Shown piece after piece: positions 17,204-25,682 of a stretch of DNA of 64,000 bases. The notes below the pieces were generated by a model. It was not told the origin of the DNA. It saw only the letters and a program-made list of their open reading frames with translations, and did not search any database. The position numbers were made by a program, and so were the translations under genes. The first letter of the stretch is position 1; every line of letters begins with the position of its first letter. Source of the DNA: Sporomusa silvacetica DSM 10669 (GTDB lineage Bacteria; Bacillota; Negativicutes; Sporomusales; Sporomusaceae); the NCBI RefSeq assembly GCF_002257705.1, contig NZ_LSLK01000074.1, positions 62,001 to 126,000 of the forward strand. Direction: 5' to 3'.

Positions 17204-18340
17204 TTAGTTGGCATTTTCCTCTTTAATAACGGCTAACATTTCAGCAGGTGTGATTGGATCGTTATTCCACTTGGCCAAAGATACAACCTTGGCCTGACCG
17301 GCAACAATCCGCTCTACCTCACCAACATATTGTCCGTAGTTAAGTTCGGCCACAATGATAGTTTTAGCCATTTTTGCCAAAGCTTTAAGCTGTTTTTCCG
17401 GCGACGGCCAGATGGTAATCGGCCGGAACAAGCCTGCCTTAATACCCTGCTGACGTGCCATTTCAATGGCAGCATAGGCTGTACGGGCAGTGCCGCCAAA
17501 AGCCACCACGGCAATGTCGGCATCGTCAAGATTCTGTTCTTCAAAAGTAACGATATCATCAACATGATCATTGATTTTGGTATGCAGTCTGGCAATCAAT
17601 TCATGAGAGGTGCTGTTAGCGCCACTAGGAAAACCGGTATAATCATGAGCCAGTCCGGTAACATGGAAGCGGTAACCGTCACCATAGGCCGGCATCGGTG
17701 GTACACCGTCAGCCTCTGGTTTGTAAGGAAGAAACTCGCCTGGCGGCAAGGTAGGTTTCTTACGATTAACAATTTTCAGACTAGCTTGGTCGGGAATCTC
17801 GATTTTTTCCCGCATATGACCTACAATTTCATCAAGCAGCAGTACCACTGGTGTACGATATTGTTCGGCAAGATTAAATGCTTCTACTGTCAGCGTGTAG
17901 CATTCGGGCACACTGGACGGACTAAGCGCAATAACGCCCCGGTCGCCGTGTGACCCCCAGCGAGCTTGCATGATATCAGCCTGCGCCGGTGAAGTCGGCT
18001 GACCAGTACTGGGGCCGACCCGCTGCACATTGACAATGACACAGGGAACCTCAGCCATTGATGCATAGCCAATTAATTCCTGTTTTAAAGAAAATCCTGG
18101 ACCACTAGTGGCCGTTAGCGACTTAACTCCGGTTAATGCGGCGCCAATAGTGGCTGCCATACCGGCAATTTCGTCTTCCATCTGGATAAAGGTACCGCCA
18201 ACCTGCGGTAACCGTTTGGCCAACAACTCAGCCACCTCAGTAGATGGTGTTATCGGATAGCCGGCAAAAAACCTGGCTCCAGCGGCAAGCGCGCCTTCTG
18301 CACAAGCACTATTTCCCTGCATAAGTAATGCTTTTGCCAT
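17204..18340 (-). CDS. korA: 2-oxoacid:ferredoxin oxidoreductase alpha subunit
   Basis: The 378-residue subunit shows the pyrimidine-binding alpha-domain features GYPITPSTEVAELLAKRLP, QMEDEIAGMAATIGAALTG, TSGPGFSLKQELIGYA and the VQRVGPSTGQPTSPAQAD loop, typical of 2-oxoglutarate/2-oxoacid ferredoxin oxidoreductases. ATG at 18340 follows an AGGAATAT-type SD with CGGAGG just upstream. It lies 26 bases after korD and 13 bases before korB. Confidence 0.93.
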   Translation of the reverse strand: MAKALLMQGNSACAEGALAAGARFFAGYPITPSTEVAELLAKRLPQVGGTFIQMEDEIAGMAATIGAALTGVKSLTATSGPGFSLKQELIGYASMAEVPCVIVNVQRVGPSTGQPTSPAQADIMQARWGSHGDRGVIALSPSSVPECYTLTVEAFNLAEQYRTPVVLLLDEIVGHMREKIEIPDQASLKIVNRKKPTLPPGEFLPYKPEADGVPPMPAYGDGYRFHVTGLAHDYTGFPSGANSTSHELIARLHTKINDHVDDIVTFEEQNLDDADIAVVAFGGTARTAYAAIEMARQQGIKAGLFRPITIWPSPEKQLKALAKMAKTIIVAELNYGQYVGEVERIVAGQAKVVSLAKWNNDPITPAEMLAVIKEENAN

Positions 18341-18366
18341 AAGTATATTCCTCCGTTCGTTATAAG

Positions 18367-18552
18367 TTATTTATCTGTAATTAGATAGATAGCATAATCA
18401 GGGCATCTGAGTTGACATTGCCCACAAGCAACACAATCGTCAGGTGTGCCAACGACAATCTTGCCAAGTTCATCAAGCTTTAATACCTTTTTGGGGCAAA
18501 GCTCAACACATATTCCACAACCTTTACAATATTTGGGCACAGTTTTTAGCAT
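18367..18552 (-). CDS. korD: 4Fe-4S ferredoxin subunit (delta) of the kor enzyme
   Basis: This 61-residue protein has two CxxCxxCxxxC(P) clusters (CKGCGICVELCP, CVACGQCQLRCP), so it binds two [4Fe-4S] centres that carry electrons from the TPP site to free ferredoxin. It precedes korA by 26 bases and follows glcD by 38 bases, linking the kor genes to the upstream glc genes. Confidence 0.92.
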   Translation of the reverse strand: MLKTVPKYCKGCGICVELCPKKVLKLDELGKIVVGTPDDCVACGQCQLRCPDYAIYLITDK

Positions 18553-18590
18553 TTTGGTTCCTCCAATATAATAATTTCTGACAAACAGCG

Positions 18591-19967
18591 TTATGCATTA
18601 AATAGCTTGCCAGGATTTAGTAACCCTTGCGGGTCAATAACTTTTTTGATGGCTTTGCCAACAGCAAACCCGGTTTCCCCTGTCTCCCATTGTAAGAATG
18701 GGGCTTTCATATAACCAATACCATGTTCGCCTGACAGCGTGCCACCAAGTTCTAAAGCAACCTTGAACAACTCCGCTACCGCTTGTTCTACTCGCTCCAT
18801 TTCTTCGTGGTCATGCTTATTGCTTAAAATATTGGGATGAAGATTACCGTCACCGGCATGACCAAAAATAACCATCTTCAAGTTGTATTTTTCGGCGATC
18901 TCTCGCAGACGGCGAACCATGGTCGGAATCTGGCTTCGCGGCACAGTGGCATCTTCGGAAATTTTCGTCGGATTTAACTTGCCACAGGCTGGAGAAATGG
19001 CCCGCCGGGCCTGCCACAATTTATCAATATCTTCCGGCGTGGAAGCGGTCTGGATCTCGGTCGCGCCGCATTGCTGGCACACCTTAATGACATGTTCAGC
19101 CTGTTTGATAATGGCCTTCGCACTACCATCAACTTCAATTAAGAGAATGGCTTCCGCACTCACCGGCAGCCCAACCTTAAGATAATCCTCTACCGCGCGA
19201 ATTGTCAGGTTATCCATAATCTCCAATGTAGTTGGTATAGTACCTGAGGCAATCATCTCACTTACTGTGCGGGCAGCATCATCCAGGCTGGTAAAAACAG
19301 CCAGCAGGGTTTGTTTGGCACTTGGTTTGTCAACAAGTTTCAGATAAATCTTAGTAATAATACCTAAAGTTCCCTCAGAGCCAACAAGCAACATTCCCCA
19401 GTCCGGACCGGCCATCTCACTATCAAATTTATTGCCCAATTCGACTACACTGCCGTCAGGCAAGACTACTTCCATCCCCAATACATAGTCCCGGGTAATG
19501 CCATACTTAACCCCGCGGGGTCCGCCAGCACATTCAGCAATATTGCCGCCGATGGTTGAGGTTTTAGCGCTGGCAGGATCAGGAGGATAAAAGAGACCGG
19601 CCTGAGTTACGGCATTAACAAAATCCTGGGTAATCACACCTGTCTCAACTACAGCCACCCGGTTTGCCGTATCAATATCAATAATCTTGTTAAGCCGGGT
19701 TAGGACAAGACTAATTCCACCTTTTACCGGAACTGCCCCACCAGATAAGCCGGTGGCTGCTCCTCTAGCCGTTATCGGCACATTATATCTCCCGGCTAAC
19801 TTGACAATAGCTGCAATTTCGGCCACGTTACCTGGTTTAACGACTACATCAGGGGGAAAGTCCCGGAAGGTGGCATCAAATGAGTAACAGATTCGATCTT
19901 CTAGCTGATCCATAACATATTGAGCGCCAACCAAGCGTCTTAACTCAATAATTACTTGTTGCTGCAT
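18591..19967 (-). CDS. glcD: FAD-linked 2-hydroxyacid oxidase/dehydrogenase (GlcD family)
   Basis: The 458-residue flavoprotein has the VAO-type FAD domain (ARGAATGLSGGAVPVKGGIS, STIGGNIAECAGGPRGVKYG) and a C-terminal substrate domain ending in the His-rich motif FGHAGDGNLHPNI and GTLSGEHGIG. The family oxidises glycolate, D-lactate or D-2-hydroxyglutarate. It is followed by kor genes and preceded by glcF, glcE and serA. Gene neighbourhood makes D-2-hydroxyglutarate a reasonable alternative to glycolate. The SD is GGAGGCGAG. Confidence 0.88.
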   Translation of the reverse strand: MQQQVIIELRRLVGAQYVMDQLEDRICYSFDATFRDFPPDVVVKPGNVAEIAAIVKLAGRYNVPITARGAATGLSGGAVPVKGGISLVLTRLNKIIDIDTANRVAVVETGVITQDFVNAVTQAGLFYPPDPASAKTSTIGGNIAECAGGPRGVKYGITRDYVLGMEVVLPDGSVVELGNKFDSEMAGPDWGMLLVGSEGTLGIITKIYLKLVDKPSAKQTLLAVFTSLDDAARTVSEMIASGTIPTTLEIMDNLTIRAVEDYLKVGLPVSAEAILLIEVDGSAKAIIKQAEHVIKVCQQCGATEIQTASTPEDIDKLWQARRAISPACGKLNPTKISEDATVPRSQIPTMVRRLREIAEKYNLKMVIFGHAGDGNLHPNILSNKHDHEEMERVEQAVAELFKVALELGGTLSGEHGIGYMKAPFLQWETGETGFAVGKAIKKVIDPQGLLNPGKLFNA

Positions 19968-19978
19968 CTTCTCGCCTC

Positions 19979-21247
19979 CTAATCCAGGCCATAAGCCTTA
20001 GCAATAATTTCGGCAGTATGTACTACTTTCATGTGGCTGCCCCGCTGACCTAAGCCGTCAGTAATATGCATTCGACATGCCGAACAGCCTGTTGCCAGAA
20101 TTGTGGCCCCGGTCTCTTCCGCGTTGTCTAGTTTCCAGTCATTGATAGTACGGGAAATATCATAGTGAGCCATGCTGAAAGTACCACCTGCCCCACAGCA
20201 TTTGGCAGCATCCTTCATTTCTGCATAGTTTACACCTGGAATGGCCTGCAGTAGCTGCCGTGGTTCCTTTGATACCCCCATGCCTCTAACAAGATGACAA
20301 GGGTCATGGTAAGTAATTTTAGCTCTTACCTCCCGTAAATCCTGCTTGATTCCTCTAGAAACAACAAACTCTGTTATATCTTTTATTTTCTTCGACAGTT
20401 CTTCCCATAATTGTTTTACTTCCGGATCTTCAATTATCGCACCATACTCGTGCTTTAAAGCCGCACCGCATGACGCACATCCAGTGATGATACTATCATA
20501 TTTTCCGGCAGCTAGCAACTTAACATTTTCTTCGGCCAAATACCGTCCTACCTGATAGTCGCCAGAGGTAAAGGCCGGTGTACCGCAGCAGCTTTGTTTA
20601 GCAGGAATAATAACCTCGACATCATGAGCCTTAAGAATTTTGACAATAGCTTCACCTGCGTCGGGATAGACATAATTAAGCATACAGCCTGTATAAAACG
20701 CCACTCTGGCCTTAGGTGAAGCTACCTTATTGATTTCCGGTAACCGGCTTCGTAAGGGCTTGGTAGCTAAAGGGGGAATGATTCGCCGCTGTCCAAGTCC
20801 GGCACCAGGCAGAGGAATCCGTGCCACCTTGCCCCGGCCATCAGGAGCGTCTTTAAAGACAATACCTTGGAACAACGAGCCGATTTTGAGTCCCAGATCA
20901 AATAGTTTGCGATAGGTCAGACCAGTAAATGCCAGCCTTTTCGCTAGTGGCAGACCATTTTCCACAGCCAGCGCTCTCCTGGCGCTTAGGAATAGTTCGT
21001 CTGTTTTAACGCCTGACGGACAGCCTGCGGCACATGCCTTACATAGTAAGCATTTGGACATTCGGGCTTGTAGTTCAGTAGTTAGCGTCAGTTTCCCTTC
21101 ACTAACAGCTTCTAATAGTTTTACCTTGCCTCTAGCTGTGGTATTTTCATTATCTGCGACTTGAAATACCGGACAAACAGAGCGGCACGTGCCGCAGCGA
21201 ATACACTTAACCAGTTGTTGTTGCCATTCTTCGTACTTGTGCTCCAT
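19979..21247 (-). CDS. glcF: Fe-S subunit of the 2-hydroxyacid oxidase (GlcF family)
   Basis: The 422-residue protein has two N-terminal [4Fe-4S] motifs (CIRCGTCRSVCP, CLLCKACAAGCP) and two C-terminal CCG domains (TGCMLNYV ... QSCCGTPAF ... CASCGAALK; DPCHLVRGMG ... KCCGAGG ... CSACRMHI), as in GlcF, LldE and HdrB-like proteins. It relays electrons from the GlcD flavin to the quinone pool or another acceptor. It directly abuts glcE and precedes glcD by 11 bases. Confidence 0.9.
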   Translation of the reverse strand: MEHKYEEWQQQLVKCIRCGTCRSVCPVFQVADNENTTARGKVKLLEAVSEGKLTLTTELQARMSKCLLCKACAAGCPSGVKTDELFLSARRALAVENGLPLAKRLAFTGLTYRKLFDLGLKIGSLFQGIVFKDAPDGRGKVARIPLPGAGLGQRRIIPPLATKPLRSRLPEINKVASPKARVAFYTGCMLNYVYPDAGEAIVKILKAHDVEVIIPAKQSCCGTPAFTSGDYQVGRYLAEENVKLLAAGKYDSIITGCASCGAALKHEYGAIIEDPEVKQLWEELSKKIKDITEFVVSRGIKQDLREVRAKITYHDPCHLVRGMGVSKEPRQLLQAIPGVNYAEMKDAAKCCGAGGTFSMAHYDISRTINDWKLDNAEETGATILATGCSACRMHITDGLGQRGSHMKVVHTAEIIAKAYGLD

Positions 21248-22411
21248 TTATTGAACCTCCTGTAACATCAGGCGGTTCAATATCTGTTTTGGGTCAAATG
21301 CAATTTTGGCTCGCTGTTCAAGTTCTGCCAGGATTCCGCTTGGTCCCTTGCCGGTAAGACGGTCATGTTTGCCGGTAGAGATGCCGCCAGAGTGCTTAAC
21401 CACTGTGACAACTGCCTCGATAAAAGCGTTGTCTGGCTGAGCCGCTGCAAAAGCAATATTGAGCTTGCCTTCCGACACCTGACCAAACATACCGGCTTGA
21501 ACACCACTGCTGCTAGTTATATCGTAAAATGCTTTAATAAATTCTGCCTGTCGGGTAAAAGACAGTTTATATTCATCTGTTAATACATACTTGTCTGAAG
21601 AACGATAGAGATCGCCCCACTTGGCCGGCATTTTCCCGACTCCCTCATAGGATTCCCTGATTGTCCCGTTATACTTCTTGCTAAGAATTGTTGCACTATG
21701 CTGTTGTTCTTCTGCGTCTTCCTGCACGCCATCAAACTCCAGCATAACAAGCTGCCCTTGCAAATCATTTTGAAACATAGCTTGCACCTTGCGGTCAACC
21801 CACAGCAAGTAGGCGGGAACCATTTTGCTTTCCTTCAGGTCTTTGACAAAACCCAGCATTTCTTCCACTCCGGCAAAGGTAATCGACATACCTTTACGCG
21901 TCTCAGGTAAGGGCAGCAGTTTTAGTAGAAATGTAGCCGTTATACCATAATCGGTATATGGGGCATTAAAAAAACGGGTGAAATCATAACCAGTAACATT
22001 CTTAACGGTTTTTCCACCTGTTTTCAATAACTCACCTGTCGGCAACACAACCTCTGATCCCATCAGGAAATGTTTGGCACTCCCATACTTTAGGCTGGAT
22101 AGGTTAGAACAGCCCTCATAAAATAATTGTCCCACTGTTTTATCCTGGTAAAATGGGGTGTCAGCAGGCAAAAAACGCAGACCTTGCTCGGCTAACCTGC
22201 CGGCCAGTATGCCTAATTTGACACCTGGTCTGACAGTTGCGACAAGGTTAGCTGCATCAATTTCTAAAATTTCGTCTAGCTTTGACAAGTCGATGGTTAT
22301 TCCTCCAGGCTTACCTTGCCTGTAAACATATAGCAGGCTTCCAGTATCAGATGCTGTTCGTAACACGTGCTGCAGTTCCTCAACAGACTGAGGATATACT
22401 GATTGACTCAC
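21248..22411 (-). CDS. glcE: FAD-binding subunit of the 2-hydroxyacid oxidase (GlcE family)
   Basis: The 387-residue protein is a second, divergent FAD-binding domain (IDLSKLDEILEIDAANLVAT, VGQLFYEGCSNLSSLKYGSA, GGKTVKNVTGYDFTRF), as in GlcE. The start is the GTG at 22411, with AAAGGAGG 7 bases upstream; a longer GTG frame at 22432 reads through the SD. It is the first glc gene, separated from serA by about 100 bases that contain a strong GNRA-loop hairpin. Confidence 0.86.
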   Translation of the reverse strand: MSQSVYPQSVEELQHVLRTASDTGSLLYVYRQGKPGGITIDLSKLDEILEIDAANLVATVRPGVKLGILAGRLAEQGLRFLPADTPFYQDKTVGQLFYEGCSNLSSLKYGSAKHFLMGSEVVLPTGELLKTGGKTVKNVTGYDFTRFFNAPYTDYGITATFLLKLLPLPETRKGMSITFAGVEEMLGFVKDLKESKMVPAYLLWVDRKVQAMFQNDLQGQLVMLEFDGVQEDAEEQQHSATILSKKYNGTIRESYEGVGKMPAKWGDLYRSSDKYVLTDEYKLSFTRQAEFIKAFYDITSSSGVQAGMFGQVSEGKLNIAFAAAQPDNAFIEAVVTVVKHSGGISTGKHDRLTGKGPSGILAELEQRAKIAFDPKQILNRLMLQEVQ

Positions 22412-22430
22412 GTGAATACCTCCTTTTTTC

Positions 22431-22466
22431 ACAAGACAGCCGTACCTTTCGGTACGGCTGTCTTGT
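22431..22466 (-). promoter_or_regulatory. 16-bp hairpin with GAAA tetraloop between serA and glcE
   Basis: On the minus strand ACAAGACAGCCGTACC pairs perfectly with its complement around a GAAA loop, directly upstream of the glcE SD. No T-run follows (GTGAAAAAAGGAGG), so it is not a standard terminator. It may stabilise or process the mRNA or act as a partial attenuator. Confidence 0.65.
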
Positions 22467-22511
22467 TATTAGACTTTAGTTCCAGAGCCGATATTCCGTC
22501 TGGTAGTGCTG

Positions 22512-24092
22512 CTATATTTTCACAAAACGCACCCGCAAAATACCTTCCACACCACCGAGAAAATCCAGAGTCTCTTTGGTAACTACTGAATCAACAGCCA
22601 GCACCATCATGGCTTGTTGTTCTGTAAGCTTGCGTCCAAGCTGCATTGTGGCAATATTGACCTTGGCAACCCCCAATAAGGTTCCCATTTGTCCGACAAC
22701 ACCTGGTTTATCATGGTTTTCGGCCACCACCATATATGGGGTAGGATTAACATCAAATTCGTAGCCATTGATTTCAACAATTCGCAGCTCCCCTTTGCCA
22801 AAGGTGGTGCCGCTAATAGTAAACTCTTTATCTTTGGATATAACCTTAAGCGTAATCAACGTCAGGTAATTCTTCACGGTAGATTCTTTGCTTTCGGTTA
22901 CAGTGACGCCCCGGCTGTCCGCAATGACATTGGCATTGACATAATTTATCCGTTCTTTAAGTACAGGCTCAAACAGACCCTTCAATATGGCAAGTGTGAT
23001 AACCGAAGTTTCCAGTGCCGCTACTTCTCCCCGATATAGAATCTCTACTTTTTCAATGGCTTCTTTTTCTAACTGGTAGTACATCTTGCCCAAGGTCTCA
23101 CCCAATTTTAAATACGCTTTTATCGTATCAAATTCCTGCATCGGCAAGGTAGGAAGATTGACAGCATTGGGCACTATTTCTCCCCGCAGCGCGGAGATTA
23201 CCTCTTGCGCAACAGTAATGCCAACATTATCTTGCGCCTCCACCGTGTCAGCGCCAGCATGAGGCGTTACAATGACATTGTCAAGATCGAGCAGCGGGGA
23301 AGTGGCGTGAGGTTCTCCCTCTAGCACATCAATTCCGACCCGTTTGACGATTTTTTCTTTCATGGCTTCGATGAGCGCTTCCTCGTTCACAATCCCGGCC
23401 CGGGCACAATTGATAACAGTCAGCCCTTTTTTGGCGGCCTTAAATTGTTCTTTGCCAATTATACCATACGTCTCTTCCGTTTTAGGAGTATGCACAGTAA
23501 GGATATCGCACTGCGCCATCAGTTCTTCCAGTTTTTCTTTCTTCTCTACACCATACTTTTTAAAGCGGGCATCACTGATATACGGGTCATAGGCAATAAT
23601 ATTCATTCCAAACGACTTCATTCGCGTTGCGACCAGAGAGCCGATCCGCCCCAAGCCTACAATACCTACTGTTTTACCCTGAAGTTCCATACCTTTCAGA
23701 CCGGCACGATCCCACACCCGCTCTTTCAGGCGGTTATGGAGCTGCGGAATGTTGCGGCAAGTCGCAAACATCAGACCAATAGTAAGTTCGGCCGCCGACA
23801 CAACATTTGATTCAGGGGTATTAACAACGACAATGCCGCGTTTGGTAGCTCCCTCCATTTCAATATTATCGACACCATTACCCGCACGTCCCACCACTTT
23901 TAACCTGGGAGCGTGTTGATATAATTCTTCATTGACTTGGGTGTTGCTTCTAACAATAAGACCGTCATACTCGCCAATAATTTTCAAAAATTCCTCACGT
24001 GAGAGACCAGCCTTTACATCAACACTCACACCTTCTTGCGTAAGTCTTTCAATACCCTTTTGCGCAATCTGTTCAGAAACTAATACTTTCAT
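22512..24092 (-). CDS. serA: D-3-phosphoglycerate dehydrogenase
   Basis: The 526-residue enzyme catalyses the first step of serine synthesis from 3-phosphoglycerate. It has the NAD-binding Rossmann motif VGIVGLGRIGSLVATRM, the Arg/Glu/His catalytic set (NCARAGIVNEEAL ... VTPHAGADT), an intervening ASB domain and a C-terminal ACT domain (VVAENHDKPGVVGQMGTLLG), i.e. the long serine-regulated form. It starts at ATG 24092 and sits behind a serine T-box leader and a consensus promoter. It is probably the first gene of an operon with glcEFD and korDABC. Confidence 0.95.
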   Translation of the reverse strand: MKVLVSEQIAQKGIERLTQEGVSVDVKAGLSREEFLKIIGEYDGLIVRSNTQVNEELYQHAPRLKVVGRAGNGVDNIEMEGATKRGIVVVNTPESNVVSAAELTIGLMFATCRNIPQLHNRLKERVWDRAGLKGMELQGKTVGIVGLGRIGSLVATRMKSFGMNIIAYDPYISDARFKKYGVEKKEKLEELMAQCDILTVHTPKTEETYGIIGKEQFKAAKKGLTVINCARAGIVNEEALIEAMKEKIVKRVGIDVLEGEPHATSPLLDLDNVIVTPHAGADTVEAQDNVGITVAQEVISALRGEIVPNAVNLPTLPMQEFDTIKAYLKLGETLGKMYYQLEKEAIEKVEILYRGEVAALETSVITLAILKGLFEPVLKERINYVNANVIADSRGVTVTESKESTVKNYLTLITLKVISKDKEFTISGTTFGKGELRIVEINGYEFDVNPTPYMVVAENHDKPGVVGQMGTLLGVAKVNIATMQLGRKLTEQQAMMVLAVDSVVTKETLDFLGGVEGILRVRFVKI

Positions 24093-24155
24093 AATCTTAC
24101 CTCCATTTTTATACTCTGCCCTTGGGACCTTGTTGTTGCATTAGTTAGTAAAAAA

Positions 24156-24204
24156 AACTCACCCCATGGTAATTGGGGCGAGCTTTTAACCCGCGTTGCC
24201 ACCC
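24156..24204 (-). promoter_or_regulatory. second T-box antiterminator/terminator unit in the serA leader
   Basis: The T-box sequence GGGTGGCAACGCGGG (24204-24190) is followed by a terminator stem (AGCTCGCCCC / GGGGTGAGTT) and eight T residues, about 60 bases before serA. No Stem I or specifier precedes this unit: only about 40 bases separate it from a family A repeat. It is either a second switch that needs an unknown cue or a remnant of a tandem T-box. Confidence 0.85.
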
Positions 24205-24243
24205 AGCTTAGACCGTAGAAACAATATAGGTGTACCATAAGCG

Positions 24244-24337
24244 GATAAGATAAGACTTGGCTTGTGCCTAGTCCTTTTGACGCCAGCAGAAGCCTTAGTC
24301 GTTCAATCCAGGGAAAGCTAACCTTTCCATCTGGAAA
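24244..24337 (-). repeat. structured repeat family A, copy b (inside the serA leader)
   Basis: This copy lies between the two T-box units, immediately after the T-run of terminator 1 on the minus strand. It has the standard parts: CCAGATGGAAAGG hairpin, GATTGAACGACTAAGGCTTC, and a slightly degenerate GACTAGGC/GCCAAGTC terminal hairpin. Confidence 0.8.
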
Positions 24338-24343
24338 TAAAAA

Positions 24344-24560
24344 AGTTCTCCATCCCTCCAGGGACGAGAACTATTCCCGCGTTGCCACCCATGTTGCCTT
24401 CCGGCCAACTTTAGCCGCTGTATTGGGCGGATCCCATTCTGATTCTTCACCAGTCACTCCCAGGCGGAACCTTTCTGTTCGGTGGACCGGCTCGCACCAA
24501 CCGCCGTCTCTCTGAACACCTTACATTTGGCTTCCTGTTCATCATGTTGAATATTACGTT
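24344..24560 (-). promoter_or_regulatory. serine T-box riboswitch (Stem I, antiterminator and terminator 1)
   Basis: Downstream of the promoter the leader contains AGAGAGACGGCGGTTGGTGC (Stem I AG-bulge and distal loop), a specifier region CAGAAAGGTTCCGCCTGGGA in which TCC (24468-24466) aligns with the specifier codon of other T-boxes, and the T-box GGGTGGCAACGCGGG (24390-24376). The bulge reads UGGC, which pairs with tRNAs carrying discriminator G73, as tRNA-Ser does. A terminator (AGTTCTC...GAGAACT plus TTTTTTATTT) follows. Uncharged tRNA-Ser should therefore switch on serA. Assignment to Ser agrees with the gene controlled. Confidence 0.9.
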
Positions 24561-24566
24561 GAAATG

Positions 24567-24595
24567 ATTATACCTTGTGTGAAACTGTAAGTCAA
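24567..24595 (-). promoter_or_regulatory. sigma-70 promoter of the serA leader
   Basis: TTGACT, exactly 17 bases, then TATAAT on the minus strand, about 10 bases before the T-box leader begins. This is the best consensus promoter in the window. Confidence 0.85.
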
Positions 24596-24611
24596 GTGTA
24601 TTTTTCACAAG

Positions 24612-24642
24612 GGCATTCTTCCGTAAGAATGTCTTTGTCTTT
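24612..24642 (+). terminator. terminator-like hairpin facing the plus strand
   Basis: GGCATTCTT-CCGT-AAGAATGTC followed by TTTGTCTTTT on the plus strand. No plus-strand gene precedes it; it adjoins the inverted repeat copy c. Confidence 0.45.
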
Positions 24643-24736
24643 TATCCAGATGGAAAGGTTAACCTTTCCCTGGATTGAACGACTAAGGCTTCTGCCTACG
24701 TCCTAAAGGACTTGGCACAAGCCAAGTCTTATCTTA
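24643..24736 (+). repeat. structured repeat family A, copy c (opposite orientation)
   Basis: It reads ATCCAGATGGAAAGG ... GACTAAGGCTTCTG ... ACTTGGCACAAGCCAAGT on the plus strand, so it is inverted relative to all other copies. It again follows a terminator-like hairpin and T-run (24612-24642), here on the plus strand. Confidence 0.8.
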
Positions 24737-24742
24737 CAATCA

Positions 24743-25426
24743 TTATCTTTCCTGATAGCGATCAAGCCTTTTTTCATCCAAAATAATAATCTGCTGCTCA
24801 GCAAAGTCAATGACTTTATCCTTTTTCATAGAACTCAGCACCCGGCTCACAGTCTCGCGGGTTGTTCCCACCAAATTGGCCAAGTCCTGGCGTGTCATAT
24901 CAATAGCAATCTGAACCCCATTAGCAACTGGCTGGCCATACTGCTGGGATAAGCGAACAAGAATTTGGGCGGTACGGGAAAGGGTATCTGACAGAGCCAG
25001 AGTTTTTATCTTTCTTTGCGCATGAATTAATTTTTTGCTCATCACCCGGATAATATGTAGTGCAATACGGCTATTTTCGGTCACCACGTTTTCCAGGTCA
25101 TTATTTTTTATCATGCCGATAACAGAGTCCTCGATAGCAACTGAAGTAGCTGGGTAGGAGCCACGGTTAAATAGCAATACTTCAGCAAAAACCTCACCTG
25201 GTCCCAAAATATTAATAATATGTTCTCTGCCATCCTGCGAAATCTGGACAATCTTGACCTTACCGCTTTTAATATAGTGAAAGCCCTCACCTGGCTCACC
25301 TTCCATAAAAATAATCATATTCTTCTTGTAGCGCCGCTCAATAGTAACTTCAGCTATGGCAGCCAAATCGTTTGGAGGCAACTCCTCGAAAATAGGTATA
25401 TTTCTTAAATATTCCAGTTCCGGCAC
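24743..25426 (-). CDS. Crp/Fnr family transcription regulator
   Basis: The 227-residue protein has an N-terminal cyclic-nucleotide-binding-like beta-barrel (MIIFMEGEPGEGFHYIKSGK, ILGPGEVFAEVLLF), a long dimerisation helix and a C-terminal winged HTH (DMTRQDLANLVGTTRETVSR). It lacks the N-terminal Cys cluster of FNR, so it is not an Fe-S oxygen sensor of that type. The effector is unknown. Start is GTG at 25426 with GAGGAGAG upstream. It is flanked by two family A repeats and by the ferredoxin gene, and could regulate anaerobic metabolism. Confidence 0.9.
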   Translation of the reverse strand: MPELEYLRNIPIFEELPPNDLAAIAEVTIERRYKKNMIIFMEGEPGEGFHYIKSGKVKIVQISQDGREHIINILGPGEVFAEVLLFNRGSYPATSVAIEDSVIGMIKNNDLENVVTENSRIALHIIRVMSKKLIHAQRKIKTLALSDTLSRTAQILVRLSQQYGQPVANGVQIAIDMTRQDLANLVGTTRETVSRVLSSMKKDKVIDFAEQQIIILDEKRLDRYQER

Positions 25427-25521
25427 GTAAATCTCTCCTCTCGCATCCCACTCACATTTGATCGATGATCAAGTTGCTCTACGACTCACTTATAGTTGTT
25501 TTTTACTTACTGTCATTATAT

Positions 25522-25634
25522 ATAAGATAAGACTTGGCTTGTGTCAAGTCCTTTAGGACGCCGACAGAAGCCGCCTGTGCCCTTTAGGGGTATAGTCGTT
25601 CAATCCAGGGAAAGTTAACCTTTCCATCTGGATG
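25522..25634 (-). repeat. structured repeat family A, copy d (with extra hairpin)
   Basis: It has the standard family A layout but with an insertion after GAAGCC (CGCCTGTGCCCTTTAGGGGT), which adds a CCC-TTTA-GGG mini-hairpin. On the minus strand it directly follows the ferredoxin terminator. Confidence 0.8.
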
Positions 25635-25664
25635 AAAAAGCCCAGCTCGCAAGCTGGACTTTTA
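25635..25664 (-). terminator. terminator of the ferredoxin gene
   Basis: AAAAGTCCAGCTT-GCGA-GCTGGGCTTTTT on the minus strand, about 20 bases past the stop. Confidence 0.85.
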
Positions 25665-25682
25665 TCACATCAGGCAAAACTA

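Noticed and set aside
24244..24337. Family A repeat taken as a tRNA or as Stem I of the second T-box
   Set aside because: No acceptor/anticodon pattern or CCA-compatible stem, and the same sequence occurs at five other unrelated loci.
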